From Patescibacteria group bacterium UBA661 (GTDB lineage Bacteria > Patescibacteriota > Minisyncoccia > Phycocordibacterales > UBA918): 10,901 nucleotides of DNA. Positions 1 to 5,795 of this stretch are shown here, one piece after another. The notes under the pieces are model-generated. The model ran no database searches. It saw nothing but the letters and a program-made list of their open reading frames with translations, and was not told the origin of the DNA. Position numbers and translations under genes: made by a program. The stretch is taken from NCBI GenBank assembly GCA_002299465.1, contig DBNX01000011.1, positions 1 to 10,901 on the forward strand, given 5' to 3'. Every line of letters starts with the position of its first letter. The first letter of the stretch is position 1.

Positions 1-114
1 TTAATTGCTTTTAGTATAACTCTATACACAAAAAGAGTTGCTGTTGTTTATCAACAGGGGCTGGCCACCGGTGGTTTGTACCTCTGGAGGAGTCCATACA
101 AGCCCAAGGTATAA
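1..114 (+). CDS. Possible 3' end of a rightward gene cut by the window edge
   Basis: The first forward frame is open from base 1 and ends at a TAA at 112-114, giving 37 residues that end in RSPYKPKV. No family is recognisable from this tail. It would be convergent with the lipoprotein gene, and the hairpin at 119-145 would lie between the two stops, which fits a gene end. Against it, the stretch also holds two short hairpins (18-39 and 41-57) and a 10-bp palindrome (65-74), which are more usual in non-coding DNA, and an open frame of this length can occur by chance. Treat it as a weak candidate. Confidence 0.2.
   Translation, partial: LIAFSITLYTKRVAVVYQQGLATGGLYLWRSPYKPKV
18..74. repeat. Cluster of short inverted repeats at the left edge
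   Basis: Three perfect inverted repeats lie close together: AACTCT/AGAGTT (18-23 with 34-39), CTGTTG/CAACAG with a 5-nt loop (41-46 with 52-57), and the palindrome CCACCGGTGG (65-74). None is followed by a clear T-run on either strand, so they are not obvious terminators. They could be RNA structure in the tail of a transcript entering from the left, or chance. Confidence 0.3.
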
Positions 115-115
115 G

Positions 116-145
116 AAAAAGACCATCTTTAAGTAAGATGGTCTT
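116..145 (-). terminator. Rho-independent terminator of the lipoprotein gene
   Basis: An 11-bp perfect stem (119-129 pairing with 135-145, core GACCATCTT/AAGATGGTC) closes a 5-nt loop. Read on the minus strand it is followed by TTTTTC, the usual intrinsic terminator form. It lies about 40 nt past the lipoprotein stop codon at 184. On the plus strand the stem is followed by AAATGG without a T-run, so it should act mainly leftward. Confidence 0.75.
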
Positions 146-183
146 AAATGGAAAACTCCTTTGGTCTAGACTCAGTCTTGATC

Positions 184-1254
184 CTAGTTGCAAATATGAC
201 TGAAAGTCTTGATCAGTCTCACGTTATGAGGATTTGGTGGATTGGGATCAGTGGGGTTAAATGGGTCACTCGGCCCCGACACCCTTACCGCCGCCGGCAA
301 GGGATGTCCTTTTGCCTGCCACCACAACGAGGGACCATCTACGGTAAAAAACCAACCTTCTGGCAATTCTGTACTACGCAACCAGCCCAGAAAAGGTGCA
401 TTTGGTCCTGGTTGGTGTTCTGTTAAACTGTAATAATCATACTCATTAAAATCTGCAACCGCAACAACCCCCAGCCCATAGCGGTGGTAGGTATTGGTGA
501 TTGGATTGTAGTAGATTGGTCTAATTACCAGATCCTTAGCATCAACCGCCGCCATCACAATTCTACCGAACGGATCTGGATCAAGACCGTACTTAATGGC
601 AAAACTGAAGAAACGAGCCCCCCAACCTTGTGGCTTATCAAGGCCAGTTTGGTTTTCAGCAAAGACCACACTAGTTGGGGTGATGGCGTGAGGGGCACCA
701 AAATCACGCAACATCAACGCCCGGTTTGTGTAACAGAGCTTTTGTGTGCACTGCCCATCCTCCTTACCAGGCAACTGCAAAGCCGTGTCCCACGCCGATC
801 CTCCAGCACAGGTCTTGGCTACGATTTTTTGGTTATTTCCGCCGTCAAGGATTTGACCGTTACTCGAGCGCAGGCGAATTGTGTAATCATCGGGCGCACC
901 GGTGAGCGTGAATCTGACTTCACCACTCCTTGTAACCGGCACCGCAGCAATGACACCATTCTCACCTACTTCGAGCACAGCATTACCACCACCAAGAGAA
1001 ATGACAGCCCGCCCTTCGCAAACTGCCGCTCCAGCCGGAACGGTGCAACCTTCGAACTCTTGTATCGTACCCGTGGTAGCCGCCACGCCGGGAGTAAAAC
1101 CACCCCCACCGCCGCAAGCAGCCAAAAACAAGGCGACCAAAACGAACAGTGCTGTCGCCAAGCGCTGGCCAAGCAAAGACCTGTCCATTCGAGACCATCG
1201 ACTGTTCTGGATTGATACCAGTCGTTCGACCCCTGACTGATTCAGCTTATTCAC
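184..1254 (-). CDS. Predicted lipoprotein with poly-Gly linker and Ig-like region
   Basis: The protein (356 residues from the chosen GTG) is probably a surface lipoprotein of unknown function. A hydrophobic stretch ends in a lipobox LAAC (Cys at about residue 47) followed by five glycines, a usual tether after a lipidated Cys. Residues about 70-137 (CTVPAG...C...VRFTLTGAPDDYTIRL) resemble a small beta-sandwich module with a Cys pair, as seen in bacterial surface proteins; the rest, rich in Trp, Tyr and Pro, I do not recognise. I chose GTG at 1252-1254 because AGGAGA lies 6 nt upstream, the only strong Shine-Dalgarno in the window. The ATG at 1186-1188 would give a more normal 25-residue lipoprotein signal but has no such site; a TTG at 1273-1275 is also in frame. 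G+C is visibly higher than in the genes at 3.4-9.3 kb (30 of 60 bases at 541-600, against 18 of 60 at 7321-7380), suggesting a different origin. No direct link to the RiPP genes is evident. Confidence 0.8.
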   Translation of the reverse strand: MNKLNQSGVERLVSIQNSRWSRMDRSLLGQRLATALFVLVALFLAACGGGGGFTPGVAATTGTIQEFEGCTVPAGAAVCEGRAVISLGGGNAVLEVGENGVIAAVPVTRSGEVRFTLTGAPDDYTIRLRSSNGQILDGGNNQKIVAKTCAGGSAWDTALQLPGKEDGQCTQKLCYTNRALMLRDFGAPHAITPTSVVFAENQTGLDKPQGWGARFFSFAIKYGLDPDPFGRIVMAAVDAKDLVIRPIYYNPITNTYHRYGLGVVAVADFNEYDYYSLTEHQPGPNAPFLGWLRSTELPEGWFFTVDGPSLWWQAKGHPLPAAVRVSGPSDPFNPTDPNPPNPHNVRLIKTFSHICN

Positions 1255-1260
1255 AATTTC

Positions 1261-1266
1261 TCTCCT
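1261..1266 (-). promoter_or_regulatory. Strong Shine-Dalgarno AGGAGA before the GTG start
   Basis: On the minus strand the sequence reads AGGAGAGAAATTGTG, placing AGGAGA 6 nt before GTG at 1252-1254. This decides the start of the lipoprotein gene over the upstream TTG, which would swallow the site into the coding region. Other genes in the window lack a comparable site. Confidence 0.6.
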
Positions 1267-1533
1267 ATTGCCCAAGACTGGACTAGAATCGGTTGCTAAA
1301 ACCTGCCTGAAGCAGGACGAAACTTACTGACAAGGAACAACTCTGGTTTAAACAAGTTGATTTAGAGTCTAGTAGACCCGTATACTTGTCAAAACAGCGT
1401 TATTCTATTCCTAGATTACCATTGATTTTCAATTTAGCAATAGCTTGCGCTGAATTCTAACCTGAAACCCAACAGGCTCGTCCAAACACAAATGAGAAAC
1501 CTCGGCGGACACCAAATCCCCAGCCCCCTCACC
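1267..1533. other. Non-coding gap between two minus-strand genes
   Basis: I see no convincing gene in this roughly 270-base gap. It holds a hairpin CCTGC/GCAGG (1302-1306 with 1312-1316) followed on the minus strand by TTTT (1298-1301), a weak candidate terminator for the upstream gene ending at 1534, and an 11-base inverted repeat GTCTAGTAGAC (1367-1377). A minus-strand TTGACA (1387-1392) is a possible -35 box for the lipoprotein gene. Confidence 0.5.
1366..1392 (-). promoter_or_regulatory. Possible promoter of the lipoprotein gene
   Basis: The minus strand has a perfect TTGACA (1387-1392) and, 15 nt on, TAGACT (1366-1371), which matches TATAAT at 4 of 6 positions. The spacer is short and the -10 box poor, so this is only a candidate. 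It would give a 5' leader of about 105 nt before the GTG start. Confidence 0.25.
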
Positions 1534-3420
1534 TCACTTCTCCTGACAAAAAGCTACCAACACGTGAGACGCTGCGTCTAGCCAAGCGCTACGATCAAAA
1601 ACATCGTGTCTGAATCCCCCAATAAATTTTGACTGCTCGGCCAGCGGTAAGTGATAGCTGTTATTTTGGTTGTACTGCATAGTAGAAAGCCATTGCCAAA
1701 CCAAAGCTCGCTCTTTCTCGTGAGTAGCCGGCAGACATTCCAAAATCTTAGCAGTACCCCGCACATAAGAAAAACGATTGCCCTTTGTCGTACTCGGAAA
1801 AGAGCCGTCTACTCGTTGCTGTCTTAAGTACCAACCCAAAACCTCATCCGCACTCAACCAATTAGCGTCTTTGTAACTAGCTGGCACTTTTGGTAATAAT
1901 GTTATCAATTCTGGATACAATGCGAGCGACACTGTCTCTCTAGTTCTAATTTTTTCCCGAAAATCTTTTTCTACCCTAGCCACTAATTCGTAAGCCGAAA
2001 AACACTCAGCTTCACCGACCCCCTCAGCAGTAAGTAAGGTCAAACTAATTTGACTAAACAAAATTGGCTCGTAGCTTAACTTAGGCAGTAATACTAAGAG
2101 TTCTTGCCGAGCTGACTTTTTATCATCATGCTTACCTAAGTGTTGCATCGCCCGTAAAGCATAAGCTAGGGTCATAGCTTTTTCATAGGAAGAAAAGCTG
2201 GGGTAAGTAAAAAGATATTTTTGCAAATAATCATAAGCTGTCACTAACACACGTCTAACCATCTCGTTTTTAGTCCGTTGTTCATACTCACTAAGAGCAT
2301 AAATGGCATTGGCTAAGCGCAAAAAATCTACGCTGTTTGTGGGGGTTTTTTTATCTGGATGCAATCTTGGCAACAAGTTGCCGTCGGTTTCTTGATTGTA
2401 GTGGATATGCGCAACAGCCGCCTCAGCGATTTCACTTGGGCTAATTTTGGTTAGATTATTTACCAGCAACGGTCCCTGTTCGTCAAAAGTGGCTCCTGTC
2501 AAACTATTATCTTCAATCCAAATCTGTGTCGAAAAAACCCACAAATCGCAATCTTTTTCATCGCCCGAAAAATTAATCTTCCTGATTAGATTGCTAAAAA
2601 TTTGCGCTAGAGTATTAAGTGGTAAAATATTAAAAACCGCTGGCACGTACCAGCCCAAACCCCGGGGAGTGCGTAGCTGGTAGCCAAGCTGGCTGTAGCT
2701 TAAAACCTCTGTCCCAAGCCAACTAAATTGCGGTAAGGGCAGTAACAAATCATCCATATAAGCGACCTCTATCCGCAGTTGTGCCAAATCAGCCAAAGCG
2801 ATTGGTTTAAAACGATGATCAAACACCGCTCGTAGCGCCGCTTTCGTAACTGCCTCGTAGAAGGTTTTACCGCTAACTATCTGCGAGCCGCGCAATTCTC
2901 CCTTAAGCCACAAAGCCACGTCAACCGTCGCTGGCTGGGTAGCCAGCCGACCCGTTTCATTTATTTCTGGTAGATTTTCTTTTTTAAGAGTGGCAGAAAT
3001 TACTTTTCTCACCCAGCCACTGACTTTCCTTTTTTCCAAATCGCTAATACCGAACCGGAGTGGGAGTTCTTGAGACTGAGTGTTTAGAGTGTGCGGATTT
3101 TGTTCGTACACAACCACCTCCTCTGTTGCTAATAGCCCCAGCCAATTGTGGCTGTCGGTTGGTGAACCTAAATCAGCCAAAGCTTCTTTTAATTTATTTG
3201 GTGAGCAGATTATCATCTCTACCGTCTTTGTGGTGTCGAAACTAAAGCTCCCTCGTTGGTCAAAAAAAATCGAGTAAGGACTGAGCTTTAGGTAAGTGCC
3301 CACTGGTGGTCGGGCGGTGCTTTTAAGCCATTTTTGAACCGCTTGGATTACCCTAAAATAATAGACAAAGCCAGCTAAGATTTTTTGTTTTTGTCTCTTC
3401 TGCCCAAAAATTTTAAACAT
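1534..3420 (-). CDS. AMMECR1-like domain fused to a helical (alpha/alpha-toroid-like) domain
   Basis: The 628-residue product appears to be a two-domain protein with no signal peptide. Residues about 1-120 are unassigned with a basic start. Residues about 125-290 resemble the AMMECR1 family: an LRG motif (176-178), the helix FYEAVTKAALRAVF (187-200), RF.P (203-206) and the LRIEV strand (215-219). The family's usual LRGC is LRGS here, so the conserved Cys is replaced by Ser. Residues about 328-628 are helical with repeated turn motifs DGNLLPRLHP (346-355), QQRVDGSFP (534-542) and GGFRHD (601-606). These recall alpha/alpha-toroid enzymes (terpene-cyclase-like, C5-epimerase-like or LanC-like), but I cannot choose among them. 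AMMECR1 has no settled biochemical activity, though it pairs with MEMO1 and radical SAM proteins elsewhere. The start is ATG at 3418-3420; a TTG lies directly before it, and neither has a strong ribosome site. The gene follows the putative precursor on the same strand, 106 nt downstream, so a shared transcript and a maturation role are likely but inferred. Confidence 0.75.
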   Translation of the reverse strand: MFKIFGQKRQKQKILAGFVYYFRVIQAVQKWLKSTARPPVGTYLKLSPYSIFFDQRGSFSFDTTKTVEMIICSPNKLKEALADLGSPTDSHNWLGLLATEEVVVYEQNPHTLNTQSQELPLRFGISDLEKRKVSGWVRKVISATLKKENLPEINETGRLATQPATVDVALWLKGELRGSQIVSGKTFYEAVTKAALRAVFDHRFKPIALADLAQLRIEVAYMDDLLLPLPQFSWLGTEVLSYSQLGYQLRTPRGLGWYVPAVFNILPLNTLAQIFSNLIRKINFSGDEKDCDLWVFSTQIWIEDNSLTGATFDEQGPLLVNNLTKISPSEIAEAAVAHIHYNQETDGNLLPRLHPDKKTPTNSVDFLRLANAIYALSEYEQRTKNEMVRRVLVTAYDYLQKYLFTYPSFSSYEKAMTLAYALRAMQHLGKHDDKKSARQELLVLLPKLSYEPILFSQISLTLLTAEGVGEAECFSAYELVARVEKDFREKIRTRETVSLALYPELITLLPKVPASYKDANWLSADEVLGWYLRQQRVDGSFPSTTKGNRFSYVRGTAKILECLPATHEKERALVWQWLSTMQYNQNNSYHLPLAEQSKFIGGFRHDVFDRSAWLDAASHVLVAFCQEK

Positions 3421-3475
3421 CAAATCTTGATCTAGCGTATAAACTTGTTAACCACAAACCAACCTTGGCTATTAT

Positions 3476-3509
3476 TTGCGAGCAAGAGAAAAGTGTTCTC
3501 TATTCGCAA
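3476..3509 (-). promoter_or_regulatory. Interrupted RNA hairpin between the precursor and AMMECR1-fusion genes
   Basis: Two nested stems align: TTGCGA/TCGCAA (3476-3481 with 3504-3509) outside AGAGAA/TTCTCT (3485-3490 with 3496-3501), separated by a 3-by-2 internal loop. On the minus strand no T-run follows, so it is not a classic terminator. It lies between the precursor stop and the next start, where RiPP operons often have a partial terminator or stabilising hairpin that keeps precursor mRNA in excess. That role is inferred. Confidence 0.45.
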
Positions 3510-3526
3510 CCAAAAACCAAACAAAA

Positions 3527-3793
3527 TTACCGCCACTGAACATCAACGACTGGTGGGGGTGGGGGTGGATCGAAAGTTCCGGCGTCCCATGAATTACCAG
3601 CTTCACAACCACAACCAGAACAATCGCCACCTTCAGCTGCGTAGACTTTGTCAATAGAAAATATCGGATCCTTAAAACTAACACTATTTTCATCTGCAGT
3701 TTGTCTATTGTCAAAGTTAAACAAAAAACTCAATACCACAGATGCTGCTACGGAAGTAGCTAATAATATTTTTTTAGTGATTTTTTTAAACAT
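3527..3793 (-). CDS. Putative RiPP precursor peptide, 88 residues, Cys/Gly-rich tail
   Basis: I propose this as the substrate of the YcaO and SagB enzymes encoded divergently. The N-terminus has a Lys-rich start (K3, K4, K7, K8) and a hydrophobic stretch at about 9-26, like a signal peptide or membrane anchor. Residues 27-49 form a polar linker. Then comes KVYAAEGG (49-56), a possible signal-peptidase (Ala-Ala) or double-Gly cleavage point, and a tail with Cys58, Ser59, Cys61, Cys63, Ser68 and Thr73 among Gly residues, the kind of residues YcaO enzymes cyclise. It ends with six prolines (76-81) and VVDVQWR. The ATG at 3791-3793 has no Shine-Dalgarno but sits about 28 nt below an extended -10 box. 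The gene leads the leftward transcript and the AMMECR1-fusion gene follows it. A plain small exported protein with a metal-binding or disulfide Cys cluster is the main alternative. I recognise no named family. Confidence 0.7.
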   Translation of the reverse strand: MFKKITKKILLATSVAASVVLSFLFNFDNRQTADENSVSFKDPIFSIDKVYAAEGGDCSGCGCEAGNSWDAGTFDPPPPPPVVDVQWR

Positions 3794-3827
3794 AAAAATA
3801 GTTTTTTACTAAACTAAAATTTACTCT

Positions 3828-3836
3828 ATTGTAACA
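3828..3836 (-). promoter_or_regulatory. Extended -10 promoter element of the precursor gene
   Basis: The minus strand reads TGTTACAAT: TACAAT matches TATAAT at 5 of 6 positions and is preceded by TGn, the extended -10 form. Transcription would start near 3821, giving a leader of about 28 nt. The -35 match (TTGTGT, 3853-3858, 19-nt spacer) is weak, which is acceptable for extended -10 promoters. Confidence 0.5.
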
Positions 3837-3847
3837 TAGTCTTTTTG

Positions 3848-3858
3848 TTGTGACACAA
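3848..3858. promoter_or_regulatory. Palindrome TTGTGACACAA overlapping the precursor -35 region
   Basis: This is a perfect inverted repeat with 5-bp arms about a central A. It covers the position expected for the -35 box of the leftward promoter, so a protein bound here could block or recruit polymerase. Operator function is inferred from position and symmetry only. Confidence 0.35.
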
Positions 3859-3867
3859 TTGTTTACC

Positions 3868-3882
3868 CCACAGTTCCTGTGG
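3868..3882. promoter_or_regulatory. Perfect inverted repeat CCACAG-TTC-CTGTGG
   Basis: Six-bp arms flank a 3-bp centre, about 35-50 bp upstream of the leftward -10 box. It could be an operator shared by both promoters. The right arm overlaps TGTGGATAT, one mismatch from a DnaA box on the minus strand, probably by chance. Confidence 0.35.
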
Positions 3883-3926
3883 ATATGAAATTAGTTGTTC
3901 GATTAAGTAAATATTTATCAAACGTA

Positions 3927-3935
3927 TGTTAGGAT
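3927..3935 (+). promoter_or_regulatory. Possible extended -10 element for the rightward arm
   Basis: The plus strand reads TGTTAGGAT, a TGn followed by TAGGAT (4 of 6 to TATAAT), resembling the opposite-strand element TGTTACAAT at 3828-3836. No good -35 box is seen. A second candidate, TAAAAT at 3952-3957, would give a leader of only about 9 nt. Confidence 0.3.
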
Positions 3936-3938
3936 GGT

Positions 3939-3965
3939 GTTTACTTATTTCTAAAATACTTAAAC
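3939..3965. promoter_or_regulatory. Imperfect inverted repeat just before the rightward start codon
   Basis: Two 12-bp arms (3939-3950, GTTTACTTATTT; 3954-3965, AAATACTTAAAC) match at 10 of 12 positions around a 3-bp centre. They overlap the candidate TAAAAT box and end 7 bp before the ATG at 3973, so this could be an operator or a 5' RNA hairpin that limits translation. Its AT-rich makeup makes chance symmetry more likely. Confidence 0.3.
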
Positions 3966-3972
3966 TAAGTCT

Positions 3973-5679
3973 ATGGGTAAAATCACTGGCGATGATTACA
4001 TAAAATTAAAAGATTTGATCACGGGTAGTTTTACTTACACACAAAATGAGGAAATAACCAATCTTGAAAATCCCCCTAAATCTTGGTTGTTTGATTTTAA
4101 AAAAGTTTGCCTTCGCGGTGATTTTCTGCAAATCTGGACTAAGCATTTCTGGGAAGAAATGGCACCAGCTAGCAACTTCCAAGTGGGTGGGCTTGAAGTG
4201 GGGGCTATACCGCTAATCACCGCGATTACCCTAGAAGGTCATCGCCGCGGACGCGATGTGAATGGTTTTTTTGTTCGCAAGTCTCGTAAAAAAAGCGGTT
4301 TAATGGATCAACTCGAAGGAACCTTAAACTCCAACCCAATTATCTTAGTTGATGATATGGTAAATTCGGGTGGCAGTTTTGCTAAACAAATTGCCATAAT
4401 TGAAGCTGAACGACAAAAGCTTACTGAAAGAAAAATCGGTGAGGTAATGATGTTGTGCACAGTAATAACGTTTCGAGAAAGGGTTTGTTACGAATATTTA
4501 ACTGGTCAAGATATAATAATGAAAACTATCCTAACCTTGGATGATTTTAAACATCTCGGGTTGGCGACCATGGGTCCGGTTAGCGACAATCCCAAAAAAA
4601 ATATCGGGGTGCAAGTCATTTGGAAACACCGAGCCAACAATCCTATTTATTCGCCAATTATACCAAAAGCTGAGCTCCTGGTGTTAGAAAAAAATCTCGT
4701 CTTCACTACCGATGAGGGTTTTGTTAGATGTCTTAGTAAAGATACCGGGGAGTTAAACTGGCAATACCAGATAGTTCTCGGCAGAAAGAAACGTGATCTT
4801 TTTTCAACACCAGTTTACTGTGCTGGACAAATTATTTTTGGTGGACGCGATAGCAATCTCTATGCAATTTCTGCCGAAACTGGACGCCGCTCTTGGGTTT
4901 GCTACGAAGCTGACTGGATACAAGGCTCGCCAGCCACTAGTCCAGAGCTGAATCTGGTCTTTGCTCCTTTATCTTTTGGTCTATTCAAACGACAAGGTAA
5001 AGTGGTTGCCCTTGATGTTATTACTGGTGAAATTAAGTGGGAGTACGGAATACCAGCACCCCTCCGAGGTGGTATTAGCTATGAAACCAAGTGTCAATTA
5101 ATCATATTTGGCGCTGATGACGGTACTGTTTATGCCTTAGACGCTCGGACCGGCAGTCTACGCTGGCAACAAACCGCCCCCTTTCTATCGGTCAGCTTTC
5201 CGACCATTTCTTACCCAACCAACACTGTCTTCTTGACCGGCACACCTTTAGATATAAAGAGTGGTATTGGACATCTTCTGGCTTTAGACCTAAAGACCGG
5301 CACTCTTAAGTTTACTTTTAAAGATTTTCAGTTTGGTAGTTTTAGCACTCCACTTTTATTTGCAAACAAACTTTACTTCGCTGCTTTAGATAAGCAAATT
5401 TATGCTTTAGACGCTGTCACTGGTCAACTGCTTTGGCAAAGAGATTTAGAGGCACGCTGTTTTGCTTCACCCGCACTCGTAAAAATAAATGACGCCTGGG
5501 CTATTTGTATTGGCGCCAACAATGGTCGCCTCAGTTTTTTTGAGCCTGACCAAGGAATTCCTTTGGGAGTAATTAACCTAACGGAACGTCTTCTAAATAA
5601 AAGTGTTTACGATTCAGAGATTAACAATTTGTTTGTCGTTACCCAAGCCAACGAACTTTTGGCCATTAAACTTACCTAA
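3973..5679 (+). CDS. Orotate-type phosphoribosyltransferase fused to PQQ-like beta-propeller
   Basis: The 568-residue protein joins two domains rarely seen together. Residues about 1-205 are a type I phosphoribosyltransferase: the PRPP-binding motif ILVDDMVNSGGS (124-135), an upstream VGGLEVGAIPL strand-turn (71-81) and a basic flexible-loop segment RKSRKKSG (102-109), as in orotate phosphoribosyltransferases. Residues about 225-568 are a PQQ-like propeller with repeated blades of the form YALD..TG...W (for example 387-398 and 477-488; related copies at 297-308, 345-356 and 437-446). There is no signal peptide, so the propeller is probably cytoplasmic and may scaffold protein contacts rather than bind PQQ. 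PRPP-dependent transfer or phosphorolysis of a base or related group is expected from the family; the actual substrate is unknown. It starts the rightward arm facing the precursor gene, which suggests a tailoring or assembly role. The ATG lacks a Shine-Dalgarno, but the domain begins promptly. True PyrE is less likely given the fusion and context. Confidence 0.85.
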   Translation: MGKITGDDYIKLKDLITGSFTYTQNEEITNLENPPKSWLFDFKKVCLRGDFLQIWTKHFWEEMAPASNFQVGGLEVGAIPLITAITLEGHRRGRDVNGFFVRKSRKKSGLMDQLEGTLNSNPIILVDDMVNSGGSFAKQIAIIEAERQKLTERKIGEVMMLCTVITFRERVCYEYLTGQDIIMKTILTLDDFKHLGLATMGPVSDNPKKNIGVQVIWKHRANNPIYSPIIPKAELLVLEKNLVFTTDEGFVRCLSKDTGELNWQYQIVLGRKKRDLFSTPVYCAGQIIFGGRDSNLYAISAETGRRSWVCYEADWIQGSPATSPELNLVFAPLSFGLFKRQGKVVALDVITGEIKWEYGIPAPLRGGISYETKCQLIIFGADDGTVYALDARTGSLRWQQTAPFLSVSFPTISYPTNTVFLTGTPLDIKSGIGHLLALDLKTGTLKFTFKDFQFGSFSTPLLFANKLYFAALDKQIYALDAVTGQLLWQRDLEARCFASPALVKINDAWAICIGANNGRLSFFEPDQGIPLGVINLTERLLNKSVYDSEINNLFVVTQANELLAIKLT

Positions 5680-5682
5680 ATA

Positions 5683-5727
5683 GGTCTAGTTATACACAGA
5701 CCAGAAAGATTAAGACCCTAGACTTTT
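5683..5727 (+). terminator. Weak hairpin with alternative pairings and a short T-run
   Basis: GTCTAG (5684-5689) can pair with CTAGAC (5718-5723), followed by TTTT (5724-5727). The same left arm, as GGTCT (5683-5687), can instead pair with AGACC at 5698-5702 or 5713-5717. The stems are short and the first loop is long, so a weak terminator or attenuator after the fusion gene is possible but not firm. Confidence 0.25.
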
Positions 5728-5747
5728 GTGGTACACTTATTAGTAGT

Positions 5748-5776
5748 TTGACATAGTTTTGTCTATACTTTTTAAG
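5748..5776 (+). promoter_or_regulatory. Possible promoter for the membrane protein-YcaO-SagB operon
   Basis: A perfect TTGACA (5748-5753) is followed after 17 nt by TTTAAG (5771-5776, 4 of 6 to TATAAT). Initiation near 5783 would leave a leader of about 13 nt before the ATG at 5796. A better-looking TATACT (5764-5769) is too close to this -35 box. A further option is an extended -10 TGGTACACT at 5729-5737. An independent promoter would let the three-gene unit be expressed apart from the fusion gene. Confidence 0.35.
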
Positions 5777-5795
5777 TTAATCCTAATAATTTTAT

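Larger units (their letters stand above)
3794..3972. promoter_or_regulatory. Divergent control region between the two arms of the cluster
   Basis: This AT-rich 179-bp gap separates the leftward precursor arm from the rightward arm and must carry both promoters. It holds four inverted repeats: 3848-3858, 3868-3882, 3908-3917 and 3939-3965. It encodes no convincing protein. The arrangement suggests coordinated control by a DNA-binding protein, but no regulator gene is seen in the window. Confidence 0.6.

Noticed and set aside
11..193. 60-residue open frame on the minus strand at the left edge
   Set aside because: It runs through the terminator hairpin and overlaps the end of the lipoprotein gene. 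No ribosome site or recognisable protein features.
484..1215. 243-residue open frame on the plus strand opposite the lipoprotein gene
   Set aside because: It is antisense to a gene with a lipobox, terminator and ribosome site. Its translation is low-complexity with no recognisable domain.
3885..3932. 15-residue open frame MKLVVRLSKYLSNVC in the divergent control region
   Set aside because: It could be a leader peptide or tiny substrate, but it has no ribosome site, overlaps the candidate -10 box and palindrome, and is short enough to occur by chance.
5690..5698. TTATACACA, a match to the DnaA box consensus TTATnCACA, with near matches at 22-30 and 3879-3887
   Set aside because: One perfect and a few imperfect boxes spread over kilobases, without dnaA, dnaN or a clustered AT-rich unwinding region, do not make an origin.
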